64,000 nucleotides of DNA from Terana coerulea (Eukaryota > Basidiomycota > Agaricomycetes > Polyporales > Phanerochaetaceae): NCBI GenBank assembly GCA_024811115.1, contig JAKOGH010000790.1:186001-250000 (forward strand), given 5' to 3'. Below, in pieces: positions 45,079 through 58,900 of the stretch. Below the pieces are notes generated by a model. It saw only the letters and a program-made list of their open reading frames with translations, was not told where the DNA came from and ran no database searches. The translations under genes were made by a program, and so were the position numbers. Position 1 is the first letter of the stretch. Each line of letters starts with the position of its first letter.

Positions 45079-46770
45079 ACCTCGTATTCGGATGCACCGC
45101 AGCTTGGCTTATCCTACCGTAATATAATCACATCTCTTGTCTCTCTTTCGATGTTCTTACCGTACTCATTCTTGGCTTCGTTCGCAATCTTACTCTGCAG
45201 CCCACCATATTGCTGCTCACACATTCCTTCTTACCCACCAAGCTCCCATTCTGCTCTCCGCATACCACTGTAGCTATAGAATACCGTACCATATTGTAGC
45301 ATCTGCACTGCGTTCCACATCATGTTTTTACCTCACGCTGCCTGCAATTCAATACTCATGTCCGTAACCATGCACGAGTCTGTCTGGGCTGTGACACTCG
45401 ATCTCGTTCACTCACGCAATACTGACATCCATCTCTACTACTCGAGAGGTCGCTGAGCGAGGTGAACGCAAGCGCTTGATTTACAACCCCTACGCACCGT
45501 CTTCTTCACCGCCACCACCTCCGTTGTGATGTCCAATTCATTTGTCCGCAGTCTGTCAACGTCACAGTAAAACACCGTTTACTCGAAGTGTGTGCAGCGG
45601 GCCTGAGACGGAGTCCCTGAAGCCTTGAAGACGACCCATCATCACTCGACGACCGCCCAGCTGTTTTCAAGACAACACGGCACTTTCGCTGCGATTACGC
45701 TACTCTTGGGTTGAAGAACCTTTTGCGGTGCCCTTGAAGCTTGAAGGCCGAACTTGCTCTATTATCTCTCTCGAAAAGGTCGCTCCGTTAGGCCGTTGAG
45801 AAGCATTCGTGTCATAGAGCTTGAATCGCCGCTGCACTAGCACACCCGCGGTCTCTTTCTGGTGACTCGCTGACTCGTGTGCGAACGATTGACTACACTG
45901 GGGCATAGGGACAAGCGTTCTGCGAACAGAAGCTTCATCTTCTGAGTAAGTTCACGCATGCAGACTCAGCTGTGAACGGCCGATGACAAGAATGGTGCTG
46001 ATTCCCAGATACTACTTCATAGATCCTGGCAACTTCAGGAGAGTCGTCGCTTTCGAGACTGTGCTATGCCAAAATCTGGTCGTGATTTCGCTCCGGTTTC
46101 TGAGTCAGGGCCAGACGATCTCTTAATAGTATCCGATCTTGTGAGTATTCTCAACACTTTTATTTTGGGCCTGTCCAAACCGGCGTGTCTCTCGCGAGAG
46201 CCCAGCCCATGTCGAGTCATCCTGGCTGGAGATGGTATCGCAGTGTTTGGTACTTCCGGGATTTTCGACGGTCAAGTATGAGTAAGAGATTTAACTGCCC
46301 TTCTGCATCACTTAGTCCGAAAGGTTTCAACGAGAAGGGAGCATTAGCGTGACTCCTTCCAAGCAACTACCTAAAGGGAAGCCGGGGAATAAGAAAGACG
46401 TCACGGTGACTCGCTCCTCGAGTCAAAGCTCATCGACATCAACGCGAGCGACCTCGACCACACCGGCACATATGGCTACGAGGGAAGTGTTCAGACTACA
46501 TCAAGCGAGCAAAATCCCGCGACCGAGGGCGAAGCATCGCGACATCCAATGCCCACGAATAACAACCGTAACTTTTCAATTTTAATGATGCACGAGAGAA
46601 CTCAACGACATTTTATTCACTCTAGGTACCACCCACCATGCAATTGCTCGGCTGCCGTCTCATGAAACATCCAATTCCGCCTGCGCGGAAGTAGATGTAC
46701 CCCTTCCGCTTGCCTCCATTGTACCCGCCTGCAACACCAGCCGGATGTCCAGCGAGGTCCGAACCAGGCG
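45079..46770. other. Intergenic, 1.7 kb
   Basis: Pyrimidine-rich sequence after 45079 is probably 3' UTR. Small ORFs such as the Ser/Thr-rich one at 46349-46585 lack conserved features. No gene, RNA or repeat recognised. Confidence 0.45.
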
Positions 46771-49700
46771 ATGAGTGGGAACGCGGCCGATCTGGCCACT
46801 TTGCAGCTGCGTCTGAGCGAGACGACCGCGGAGCTTGAGCACGCCGAAAGCGAATGTGCGCGTTGGATCGCGCACCGGGATGCGTTGAGGGCCCAGGAGA
46901 ACCAGCAGCTCTCCGAGCTGGAAATTGCTCAGCAGGAGGCCGAAGCGATGGACGTAGACATGCTGCTTTCTAAGGCCGACAGTGCTAGTGACATACCCGA
47001 AGCCGCGCCTATTGACTACTCCAGCGAGGCGTTTTGTTGGTCAGCGGCCCTTAACGAAAAGCGCAAGGCAGTGTTCAAGGCTGAAAGCTTCAGGTTCTGT
47101 CAGCAAGAGTAAGCATTATTGGATTTCAGAATTATCTACGGGGCGGTGTAAACTTATAGACATGTTTAGGGTTTGCAATGCGTGTATGGATGGCCGAGAC
47201 ATTATTTGCGTCATGCAGACGGGTGCGTTCTCTTATCTTTTCTGGCGCAAGATTTCTCAACGCTCAATAGGTGGCGGAAAGTCGCTGACTTACATGCTTC
47301 CCGCAATAATGAAGCAAGGGCTCACGGTCGTGATCTCCCCACTAATAGCGTTGATGGTGAGCCACCAATTCCTCTCCGTGAATCTTGGTCTGATGCGTAG
47401 ACGTGTGATAGGCAGATCAAGTGTTTGATCTCCAACGCTACAGCGGTGAGTATGCTCTGGACCATCATTTGGGACGCTGCTGATTGTTTCCCAACAACAG
47501 TCAATGCTGTAATGCTGACAAGGGCAAATGACGATGAACACTATGAGGTCTATCGAGAACTTCGGCAAATGATCTCCACGACTCAGCGTGGAGAGCACTT
47601 TGCTGGCATTAAGCTATTGTATATTTCAGTGCGTGTCTAAATCCCCAAGAATTGCTTACATCTTCCGCTAAGCAACATAATGGGACCGATTGCCTTGCAA
47701 TAGCCCGAAAAACTTGATAAGAGCCCAAAGCTGCTCTCTTTCCTTCAGGAACTGTACGAAAATCAGATGATAGGTAAGTAAACTTGAAGAACTCACCACT
47801 CACTATACGTCGGAACATATGATTAATGTGTCACAACAGAGAGATTTGTGATCGATGAAGCCCACAGCATTGCTCAGGCAGGACATGACTATAGGTGAGT
47901 TTGTCACATGTGCACGGTTGCAACAACTCTGTGTCCTCATCGTGATTAGACCAGAGTATAAGAAGCTGGATGTGAGTCCCAAAATGCACACCAACTCTCT
48001 TGATCAACTTATCTTGCATCCTGGCCATGTAGATGTTACGCAGCAGCATGCCCGAGGTCCCGATCATGGCGCTTAGTGCGACCTGCACACCGCACATTCG
48101 TAACGAGGTCGTCAAGGAGCTCCATTTGAGTCCGATCATACATGGTCACAGTAAGCCACTAGATCTAGGCAAGGATCAGCTTCAAGCTAACGCAGTGTTG
48201 TTCTCTATTTAGCTGCACCTGCTAAAGGTACCGTTCTGCCGTACCCCCAATGCTTGATATTGTCGCTTACGAAGCTCTATAGCCGCTAGGCTAACTCACG
48301 GGACACTGTACTTCTCTGCACCGCTATACAGGAAGAACCTACATTATTCAGTCTTACCAAAACCAGATACTCTACAACAGTGTGCGGAAATCATCAAACG
48401 CTGGGTTCTTAATAAATATCCCGCTTGCAGCGGGATTGTCTATTGTCACACTATTGCTGTATACACTTTCCTTCTGGCCAGGTATATTTTTGCGTGCTGA
48501 TTCACTCTTGTCGCATCTAGGAAGCGGAGACACTTGCTGATCTCCTCAGAAAGCTCAGTGGAGGAATCATTACAAGTGCTGCCTACCATCGGGAGGTCAA
48601 CCAGGACAAAAAGCTGAAGCTCCATGCTAAATGGAAGCAGAACGAAATTGACGTTATCTGCGCCACCTCAGGCGAGCATAATTACATACACTCTTTCACG
48701 AGTCAGCTATGAATATCATGTGCTGATTGATTCATAGCATTTGGTCTGGGCATCAATAAGAATGATGTTCGTTTCGTCATCCACCACACGGTGCGTACTT
48801 GTTAGGATTAATGTTTTAGATGGTGATGATCTCATTATCATGCTGTAGCTTCCAGTGCGTATCACGACTATTGACGTTTTGTGCGAGGATTTTTGCTCAC
48901 GTGTAATATAACTCTAGACATCCATGGCTCAGTACTACCAAGAATCGGGTCGAGCAGGTCGGGATGGACAAGATGCGGAGTGTATACTCCTCTATCGCCC
49001 GCAGAATGCGGTAGAGATTACTCGCGTCTCATCAGGTTCAACCTTGCAGAAGGTAGCTGAAGGTGTGTGTGCAATGAAGCAAGATGCATGTACGCTTACA
49101 GCTCATCTACGTATTACACATTTCGGTACCTAGCACATAAGATGATTCGGTACGCACAAGAGCTGAATCAATGTCGCAGCATAAGCTTCGCCCAGTATGT
49201 GCACTTATGTATAGCAGCGCTCTGTGTGGACATTCTTTGACCTTGTGATTGTCCCTTGTAGGCATTTCATCCCTGACGCGATGCAACCGGGTGCGTTGCA
49301 GTGGGCAGGCGAAGGCGAAGGCATGGAGGAAGCCTGTGGTCACTGCGATAATTGTGTGAGGGACGCGAGGGAGATGTATCGCGAAGACGTCACGCTATAT
49401 GCGTGGCGCCTTGTGAAGCTCATTCTTGCTATATGTCAGCAGCACGGACGCATTACGCTCGCTCAATTGGCAACTGCGGCAGGCAGCAAGCGCGCCTCGG
49501 TAAAATTCAGCAAGAAGCGCAAGCGAACACGGAATTTCGAAGGAGGTGCAGGCGCTCTCACGGTGGCGCTAGTTGCCGAGGTTGACGAAGGCTCCGAGGC
49601 CAGAGCCGTCAGCATGAAGCAAGTGGTATGTACATAACATATAAATCATTCTATGTAGCTACTCACATAACTTGCATTAAAGGACATTCAGTGGCTATGC

Positions 49701-50153
49701 GTACAGCTCCTCATTACTGGCTATCTGCGAGAAGATTATGGTAGCACTCGAAAGAGAACAAACGTCTACCTGACCGCCGGGCGGAGAGCAGAGGAACTGA
49801 GCAAGCGAACCAAGGCAGAGATCAAGGGTGGGAATGGTGAGAGGATATGTTGTTCGTTCTGGAGAACGCAGAGGGTTCGAGTGCTTGCTAGTGCGCCGAA
49901 GAGAACTACGAGGCAACCAGGTCAGAACGGCGGCGAACGTGAGCCGCAGCCAGAGTACTTCGTCATCGACGACTCGGACGAGGAGCAAGAGGTCATGGAG
50001 CTATCAGACGATTCTGACGATGAGACATGGGCACCCGCACAACGGCCTGCGAAACGCACGAGGCGTCGCACACCATCGCCGATAGTAGTCGACGACTCAA
50101 GTGACTTGGAGTCAGAGTCGGAAGCTATCTATGTGTCCTCTGACTCGGAGTAG
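46771..50153 (+). CDS. RecQ-family DNA helicase (RECQ1-like)
   Basis: ATP-dependent 3'-5' helicase for replication and repair intermediates. The N-terminus is a coiled coil (LQLRLSETTAELEHAESECA). Helicase motifs: MDGRDIICVMQTGGGKSLTY (Walker A split by an intron), VVISPLIALM, LLYISPEKLDKS, ERFVIDEAHSIAQAGHDYRP, ALSATCTPHIRNEVV, LYFSAPLYRKNLHYSV, GIVYCHTIAEAETLADLL, AYHREVNQDKKLK, VICATSAFGLGINKNDVRFV, QYYQESGRAGRDGQDAECIL. A zinc-binding CGHCDNC and a winged-helix-like region follow. The acidic tail has FVIDDSDEE, IVVDDSSDLE and IYVSSDSE. The intron between ATS and AFGLG (48672-48737) begins GC rather than GT. Many short introns; no clear indel. Orthology to RECQ1 rather than Sgs1/BLM rests on size and domain order only. 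Confidence 0.9.
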
Positions 50154-50730
50154 CAGGTACTGGATCAGTGTTGAATGTAATATTTCCCGCGCATTTAAAG
50201 AATAGAATTTAGGATCAGACATTTTGTAACAGCGCATCTCCGAGGCATCCCACCATCGCAAACGAAGTCTCGACGAAATCTCTAACCTGCATGAGCGCTT
50301 AATGGTTGCGCCACAAAGTCGTCGGCTTCCGTGTTTGGCCATCTGCGAGCAAGATATAACGTCGATTCATTAACGATTCATGGGCTCCTCCGAATTATTA
50401 TGGCGAGAAAGCTGTTGAACATACGCAACGCTTAACGTCAGCGTGACTTTTCCCAACGAAGGGCCAAGTATTGCAGCCTTCTCCATCATGCTATCGCGCA
50501 ATACCTTCTCAGTGGAATCACTACTCACTACCTTGCTGAGAGCTGTGCATTCCGCCATACAATAACTCTGATCACAAATGGTATGTAGTACACAAAGTGC
50601 AATAAACTCATATTTCAACTCCACCCGTTGAGTCCAGACTCTAAGTAGCGCAAACTAACATCTACCACGGTACTGCGTTGTGGGAAATGTCGCAGTGGGT
50701 TCTTTTGTGTCTCTCCAGCACTGAGCGTTC
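50154..50730. other. Convergent 3' spacer
   Basis: Between the helicase and SEC31 ends; no gene seen. Confidence 0.55.
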
Positions 50731-53700
50731 CTACAGTCGCATGATGAGCTGCTTGATCCCCGCCATCCACATGCCAATGTCATCCGTAACCGAGCCTGTC
50801 CTCAGGAGGTCGATGTGGATCGCCAGCGCCGATTCGCGGTCCCGTGCTTCCATCGCGCGGGTCAGGACCAAGAGCTGGTCAGTCACCGGCTTCGACAGCG
50901 TCTCGCAATTCAACGCATCGAACAACGGGTTGATGCGACGCTCGAGGTCTTCAGCCATACGTCTTTGCTGAGGCTGGTGCACACACATTAACACAACTTT
51001 GAGATCTCACGCGGAAGCGACGTACAGGAATGGTTTGCTTGAAGATATCCAGCTGCTGAGATATCACGCTGTAGATCGGCGTCAGGTTGTCCGGGATGTG
51101 GCTGCGGTCGCCAGGTGCTGCAAGCCACATCGTCAGCTTTCCTCGCTTCGGGTAGGTCTTAGAAGGTTACATACGGTATTTCGGTGGCGGGGGACCAGGC
51201 TTCGCCCTCGGCGGAGCGGGAGCGCCTGCTGGCGGCTGCCCAGGACCGGGCGGCGGCGGCAAACCCTGTGCGGGTCCTCCAGGGGGCGGGCCAGGTCTCG
51301 CAGCGCCTGGTGGAGGAGCGAAACCGCCTTGCTGTGGGGGTGGCATGAACCCTCCTTGCTGAGGTGGCGGGCCGTACGGTCCAGGTTGCTGCTGGGGCGG
51401 CGGCGCGTTCGCGAAGCCCGGCGACGGCGTAGCACGCATGGGCGGGGCGCCAGGTGGGAGATGGCCCATAGACGGCGGAGGCTGTGAGCCGGGTGGAGGA
51501 GGGTGCGAGACGTGCCCACGCGGCGGGGGCATGCCGAACTGCCCTTGAGGCGGGGGTGGAGGAGCGCCACCACGGCCAAGACCGGGACCACCCTGAGGAG
51601 GGGACATCATGCGGGAAGGAGGCGGCGGCATGTGCTGACCAGGAGGCCCGGGATGTTGTTGTCCCTGAGGGGGATATGGGCCTGCGCCAGGTGGTGGCGG
51701 CATACCGACTCGCGAACCGGCTTGAGGCGGCGGCGGCGGCCTCTGTTGTACACTTCCAGGTCTCGGTGGAGGCGGCAGGGCCTGCGGGGGCTGACCGTGC
51801 GCGGGAGGAGTGGGCGGAGGCAGAATACCCGGCGACGGCGCGTTGGGGAAGGGGGACGTAATTGCGTTAGGCTTCGCCGGGTTAAGGTTCGAAGGCGTGC
51901 GACGGGCCCCAAGCTGCGCGGGCGCGTCGTTCCAGCCACTGTTATCGCGCTTGACTGCAGAACCTCTGGGCGGGGGTGGCAATGGTGCGCCTGCGCCTCC
52001 TGACGGAGTGCCGCCACGCGGAAGAGGTGCGAATGGCGCAGGTTGCTGGCTGGGCTGTGGCTGACCGTACGGCCCAGAACCATACCCTGAGGGGGCAAGA
52101 GGCTGGTATCCTTGCTGCGAGGGTGCCTGTGATATGTTGGAACCCTGTGGAGCATAGGGGTTTGATGCGGGTGCGCCATACGGCGTGCCTCCGTAAGGAT
52201 TGTACGTAGAGGGTGCTTGCGCTTGCACAGGCGCAGGCGGTTGAGGAACAAAGGGCTGCTGCTGCGGTTGCGCGGGTGCGCCATACTGGGTTCCGTACCC
52301 GTAGGCAGAGGTTGTAGCGGCGATTGCTGGTGCTTTCGCGGCAACGTTGACGGGAGCAGGGATCGCCGAGCTGCTTGCGACGGCAGCACTTACACCGGCA
52401 GCGACTTGGAGACGCTTGCGGCCCTCGGTGAAGTCGAGGTGCGTTCCAGCAGCACCGTGATATCCAGGAGGCGTGAGCTTCAAAAATGCCACGGCTTCCT
52501 TGACGAGCCCCTGAGAGGCGAGGAGATCCGCGTATTCGAAATAACGATCATAGAGCGCCGACAATTTGTACGTCCTTGCGTCCTCCGTCTCTGGTGTGAT
52601 CTGTTGCGTCAAATCGACGTCCTGGTAGTTGATCGCTCTGCGGAATACCGTCACCTTCTCGATGAAGGTCTGGAGTGCGAATGCGTGCGCGGTGTATTGC
52701 GATCCGTGAAGGTCCTCATCCTCGAGTAGCCGGGTCACTTCTTCAGTAAGCTCCTCAATCCAGATGTTCACAAGCCTCTCAAGCCTGCCTGCAGCCAGAT
52801 ACGTGAGCGTCGCGTTCTTCCTGAACTCGTGTGCCTTCTCCGCAGCATCGGGCGTGTTCGAAGCTTTGGCGAGGCTCGCCTGGAACTCGAGGCGTTGGCC
52901 GAGCTGCTCCGCGAGGTTCGCGAAGTTTTCCTGGCTGGCAAAGGTGCAGAGCACAACGAAGATCTCTTGCCATTCCTGCAAATCCGCGTTCTGGACAATG
53001 TCTTCGAGGTCGTCGGTGACGATAGACTGGAAGAGTCGCAGGTAAGGCAACTCCGTCGTGCGACGCTCAAAGTAAGCTTGCTGTGTCTGTTGCAGAAGTT
53101 CGGGACCACCGCGGACCGCCAGCAGGATAGCATCGGCGAAGCGCTCAGTAGACAGGCAGAGCGACACGGCTGACTCGAAGTCTCCAAGGACGAGAGCCTT
53201 CGTCACCAAGCGGTCAGTCTCCGACTCTTCGTTGGGATAGATCTTGAAGGTGTTGTTCTTGAGCGATTCCGAAGCCGCTGACGAAGGGCGGGATCCAATA
53301 GTAGCGGCGACCGACGAATCAAGGGGATAGTTGTGGTGGGGAATCTCAATCGTCGCGTCATCGGAGCGCGAGGTTCCAATGCTACCGAAAAGAAGTCTGC
53401 AGCAGCATCAAGTTGAGGCGTACCAACGACCTCATCCCCGAACAGACTAGGAGCGGTTGTCGTAGATTCCCCGTCTGCGTGATGCGTGGCATCGGAAGCA
53501 GCACCGGTGCTAACCTCCGAAGGTGTCGTTTCAGCTGCGAGAGCATTGCTGTCCATTTCGTCGTTTTCCGAACCTTCTGCTTCCTCCGGAGTAGCCTCGC
53601 GCTCGGGCTCCGCAAACGAAACGACCGGCTCTCGAGGGTTGAAAGTCTCCTTCTTCAGTCACGTCCAGCTCGGTTGGGGAAGGTGCGTCGTCGTCCGCAG

Positions 53701-55512
53701 ACGCCTTCAACTTCTCGACAGCCTCTGCGACACGCGCAGCAACCTCTTCCTTGGAAAACCCAAGTAACGTGATAAGCTCGTCCCTTGAATTCGCTTTGAA
53801 AAGGCTGAGCAATGCCTTCCAGCTCGCTGAGGATTCGTCGTCCTGTTCTCCAGCGCTCTTGTCCTCCGCGAGCGAAACCAGATTGTCGTTCGCAATGGCA
53901 GACTCCAGCTTCGCAGCGCGCTCCACGATAGCTGGTTCGGTGGCAACTGTTCTGCTATGAACAACGCCACTTTGGTGTTTCCCTGATGCGCCCGGCAGGT
54001 TCGACACTGTGATGAGCTTTCCACCATAGCCAAACGAGTTGGAGATGGGACGTCTAAGCCATTTCGGAGGCTGCTTGAGTGATAGAGTTGGCTGATTTGT
54101 CCGGCCGTAGTCTGCCCTATCGAACACGTCGGCAGCGTCCGTCGCAACCGGTGCAGGGGCTTCGCTGGGTTCATTGGTTGACTGGATGGAGTGGATACCA
54201 ACGGTACCATCGAAGAGAGCAGTGGCGAAAAGATCAGGGTTACGAGGACACCAGTCGACTTGGAATGCCCAATTATCGGCGGAAGGTAGCTGTAGAACGC
54301 GTCAGTATTACTCTTCCACCCTTTGTGTGTTATCTCACCTCGCCGATGATCTCGGACGTCTGTGGATTCCAGCACAGAGCGCGGTTATCCTTGCCGCATG
54401 AGAGCAGCAAGTCCGAGTCTTGCTTACACCACGACAATGAAAGTACGCCCTTCTCGTGTCCTGTAAGAATCTGTAAAACTCAATGATATCAAATTCATGT
54501 TTACACCGCACACGGCCTAGTAAGACGTACCTTCTCTGGTGCGCGCGCATTCCGCAGGTCCCAAACCATGATCACGGGTGACGTATCATCCTCTGAGGAC
54601 GTAACCAGACGTGTTGCCTGTACCGCGATGAACGACGCTGCAAACTTAATGAACTTTGCGGAGATGGCTCACGTTGTCCGGGTGCCATGCAACATCACTC
54701 ATACCACGTCTGCCACCTACAGCGAGACCGGCGCCGAAACCTTGCACGCCTGCCTGAGTGCCTGCACCGCCTCCGTACGCAAGAGCTGCGACTTCCCGCT
54801 TTCCTCGCAAATCCCACACGACAGTATATCCAGTGCTACTGGAAGCCGCGAGCGCGTATTGGACGTGGTGGTTCCAGGCCAAAGACGTAATCTCGTCAAG
54901 CTTGGTGCTGCGGGTACCAGGAGAGTAGGGCTTGCTGGGGTCTTTCAAGTCCCAGATGTAGATCTGAAAGGCACGTTAAAACTATTCACTGCTTGCGCTA
55001 ATCGGTTATACCTCTCCATTGACTGCACCAGATGCGAACAGGTTGGTCTGAATGGGATTGAAGTCAAGTCCACGGATTGGACCTGTGTGTGTGTTATTGC
55101 GCAAGATGAGCGATTCCGAGACACTAATACCCTGTCAGTGTCAGTGACATAATATACCAATAAACACATACTCTGCCTCCGCAAGAATTTGGGAGGGATC
55201 CCAGATGTCTAGTTCTCCGTTCTCCATACCCGCTACGAGTACTCCACGGTCGCGTCCACCGTCCGCGTATCCCCATGCCAGACGGTTGAATCTACTCGTC
55301 GTCGTAACGGAGGCCTTGGGACCATTTTGACCCTCCGCACCGAGCTGAAATTCGTGTTTGTCAAGAAAGTCAGGTGCCCAGATTTCGAGCTGGCCGTTGT
55401 TACTGAATGATTCGTCGAGCGCGCCGGCGACGGTACCGGTCGCGAGCAGAGGTAGTGAGGGCGAGGGTGACCATGCAAAGGTCGCAGTCCGTCGTATTTC
55501 CTTCAGTTTCAT
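50731..55512 (-). CDS. SEC31: SEC31, COPII outer-coat subunit
   Basis: With Sec13 it forms the outer cage of ER-to-Golgi COPII vesicles and stimulates Sar1 GTPase. The ATG at 55512 starts [22 protein letters not shown]40 repeats follow ([82 protein letters not shown]). The middle has [14 protein letters not shown] and the ACE1 helices ([54 protein letters not shown]). A Pro/Gly/Gln-rich region (51180-52300) and the C-terminal helical domain ([20 protein letters not shown]) complete it, with the stop at 50731. Two frame breaks are certain, at about 53648-53655 (to [16 protein letters not shown]) and 53383-53386 (DFFS to [13 protein letters not shown]); in an essential gene these point to sequence error. 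Confidence 0.96.
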
Positions 55513-55938
55513 GGTCGAAGGAGGTCGTTGGGAAGGTACAAGTCTGATGTGTGCTACGCCTCCGTCATACGTGTCGGAAGATAGACGCACATTGCAGTAG
55601 GCACAGTAACTGTGGAGAGTTCTCACGGTCTCAATAATCACTTACTCAACGTTTCCCACGGCTTCAATGCGTTTAGGAAATTAACAATTATATTACTGCG
55701 TCACTTCTCGCTTCTTTCTTCCTGCTTCTACCTTTACACAGGCGCGGTGGAGGCAAAGTTCCTCCAGCATAGTTCTGCTCTTTCTCTTCTTCAGTAGGGT
55801 GCTTATCTAAGTCCGACATAGATCGCAGATCTGGTACGTTTCATTGCTGTGTTTCTGAATCTCGAAATGACCAAGCTTTCAGACACTTGCGCAGGCTCAC
55901 TGGCACTGTGTGGTCATAAACTCACCTGAATTGTGAAT
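55513..55938. other. Shared divergent promoter, SEC31 and CFT1
   Basis: 426 bp between two divergent housekeeping genes; no canonical TATA box seen close to either start. Confidence 0.6.
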
Positions 55939-58900
55939 ATGGAGGCACTCCGACACGAAATACTACCGCCAAGCGGAGTCGAGTTCGCGTCATGTCTAAA
56001 GCTAACACCATCCACCGTATCGACCAGTGGTCCATCCACGAGTCAGACGACAGGCCAAGCTCTCTTCAACGTCGTCGTCGCACGCTCAAACTTCCTCCGC
56101 ATCTTTGAAGTGCGCGAGGAGCCTGCCCCGATATCCACTCAAAAAGATGATGAACGCGAGCGACGGGCCAGTGTGCGCAAGGGTACGGAGGCCGTCGAAG
56201 GCGAAGTTGAGATGGACGCGTCTGGAGAAGGTTTCGTGAACATGGGCTCGGTCAAGGTAAATGACGCGTGCATCTATTACTTCAACTGTGTCATTGCACA
56301 AGCCACACCAATTATATATACCTTTCTTTCCAAATGCTTGTGAGATTGTGAGATTGCCAATACAGCTGCTAACGACCTTACTGTTTATCAGTCATCCGGT
56401 CAAAATGGAGTCGCATCTCCGCCCACTATCAAGCGGTTCTACTTTATTCGTGAACACCGACTACATGGGACGGTCACCGGGATGGAGCGAGTTCGCATTG
56501 TCAATTCTCAAGAAGACGGACTAGACAGGTTACTCGTATCCTTCAAAGACGCGAAGGTATACCAAATCAATGTTACATTGTTTGAGTATACTGAAGAAGT
56601 GTTCCAGATTGCTCTCCTGGAATGGTCAGATATCATGCATGATCTACTGACTGTGTCTATCCACACTTACGAGCGAGCACCACAAATGGTACGCATACAT
56701 GCGCTCTCCGAAGAAAGGATTTAATGAAACAGTTACCTAGATGACTTTGGATGCATCATTACATCGATCTACGCTACGAGCTGACCAGCTATCCCGATGT
56801 GCTGCACTCGGGCTTCCAAAGGACTCTTTAGCTATTTTGCCCTTTTTCCAATCTCAGGCTGAGTTGGACATAATGGAATCAGAGGCTCTAGCGAGGTGAG
56901 TGATATTACTAGCGTCATCACAAAATACTCACAGGCGAACCATCCAGAGACGTGCCTTATTCGCCAAGCTTTGTTCTCGATCTCCCGGTGGATGTCGACG
57001 AGCGTATACGCCATGTCATCGACTTTGCTTTCCTTCCGGGGTTCAACAGTCCGACTATTGCTGTGCTGTTCCAATTCACGCAGACCTGGACAAGGTGAGC
57101 CTAGTCTTAATATATATTACGTGGCATCACTAACGTCCATTGAAGTCGCCTCCGAGAGTTCAAAGACACGGTCGGCCTGATTATTTTCACTCTTGATCTC
57201 GTCACACGGAACTGCCCTGTGCTTACCTCCGTGGAGAACCTGCCATACGACTGCCTCTCTCTTGTCCCATGCTCCGCCGAACTCGGAGGCGTCATGATCA
57301 TCTCGGCGAATGCAGTCATACACGTTGCACAATCTGCCCGACGCACCATTCTACCTGCTAATGGCTGGCAAGCTCGTGTGTCGGATCACCCGCTGCCACC
57401 AACCACGGACGAAGAGAAAAAGCAGAACCTCAAGCTCGAGGGTTCCCACGCTGTGTTCGTGGACGACAAGAACATGTTCGTGATTTTGTGCGATGGCACT
57501 GTGTTCTCCGTGGAAGTGCACTCGGAGGGTGGAGCGGTGGCGAAACTTTCCATGGGCGAGGCAGTGGCGAAGACCACGATACCCACCGTTGTGATGCCGG
57601 TATTGGAACATATATTCATTGGGAGCACGGTTGGTCCATCAGTGCTGCTCAAGGCGTCACACGTCGAGGAGGAGATTGCAGAAGATGTCGAGATGAGTAC
57701 AGCTACAGCGGCTGTGGTGGACGAGGCGGACGGCATGGACTTCGATGATGACGATGGTGGGCATTTTCAAGCACATGTTTGCTGTCCACGCCTCTAAACA
57801 CTTCACAGACCTTTACGGCCCGTCACAGCCAGCAGACAAGCAAGATGAGGGTATTGCGAATGGCATCGCAGAAGGCAAGAGAACGCGAACAGTTGTACAC
57901 TTGTCATTATGCGACGCAATCCCAGCATATGGTCCTATTTCTGATATGACCTTCTCTGTGACTCGTGCCGGGGTAAGTCATGCACCTAACACAGTTCTTC
58001 TCGCAGGGAGTTGACACACCAAATCATAGGATCGTCCTGTCGCTGAACTCGTGGCTGCCACAGGCTCAGGCAGCCTCGGTGGCTTCACGCTTTTTCAGGT
58101 TTGCCTTCACCCTATGCGTTGAATTGCATGTTCTCACGCGTATGCCTGCACAGCGCGATCTGCCCTCACGTGTGAAGCGTAAGCTGCATGCAATCGGCGG
58201 TGGCCGCGGAATGTGGTCACTCGCCGTGCGTCAAGCGGTGAAAGTCGGCGGGTCGACATACGAAAAGCCTTCGAACCCCCACCATGGTGGAAGCGATGCC
58301 GTTATCATCAGCACAGACGCGAACCCGTCGCCCGGTTTATCTAGAGTACGTCCGCCACCTCCACCTCCGATCCCGGTCGTGTCACCCAAGTGCGGGTTCA
58401 CTCATGACGAGTTGTGCTTTGTCGCAGATCGCTTCGCGCAGCCAGAAAAGTGATATACAGATCACCACGAGGATTCCTGGAACCACTATTGGAGCGGCAC
58501 CGTTTTTCCAAGGTACAGCGATCCTTCATGTAATGTCGAATAACCTCATACGAGTGTTGGAGCCTGGTATGTCTCATGTTTTCCGCCCTGCTTGTGATGT
58601 CATTGAGGGGATCTGTTTTCATAGATGGCACTCAACGCCAGGAAATCAAAGACCTGGAAGGGAACGCACTTCGTCCGAAGATTAGGTTCTGCAGCATTTG
58701 CGACCCTTTCGTCCTCATCATTCGAGAAGACGATACGCTGGGGCTTTTCATCGGTGAATCAGAACGCGGCAAAATCAGGCGCAAGGACATGTCTCCCATG
58801 GGCGACAAGGTAAAGTTACAGCCTACTTCTATGCAGTCAATGTCTCACGTGTTGCATGGGAATCACCAGACGTCAAAGTACATCGCCGCATGCTTTTTTA

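Noticed and set aside
46349..46585. Ser/Thr-rich ORF as a 5' exon of the helicase
   Set aside because: The ATG at 46771 starts a good coiled-coil N-terminus and no splice link was visible.
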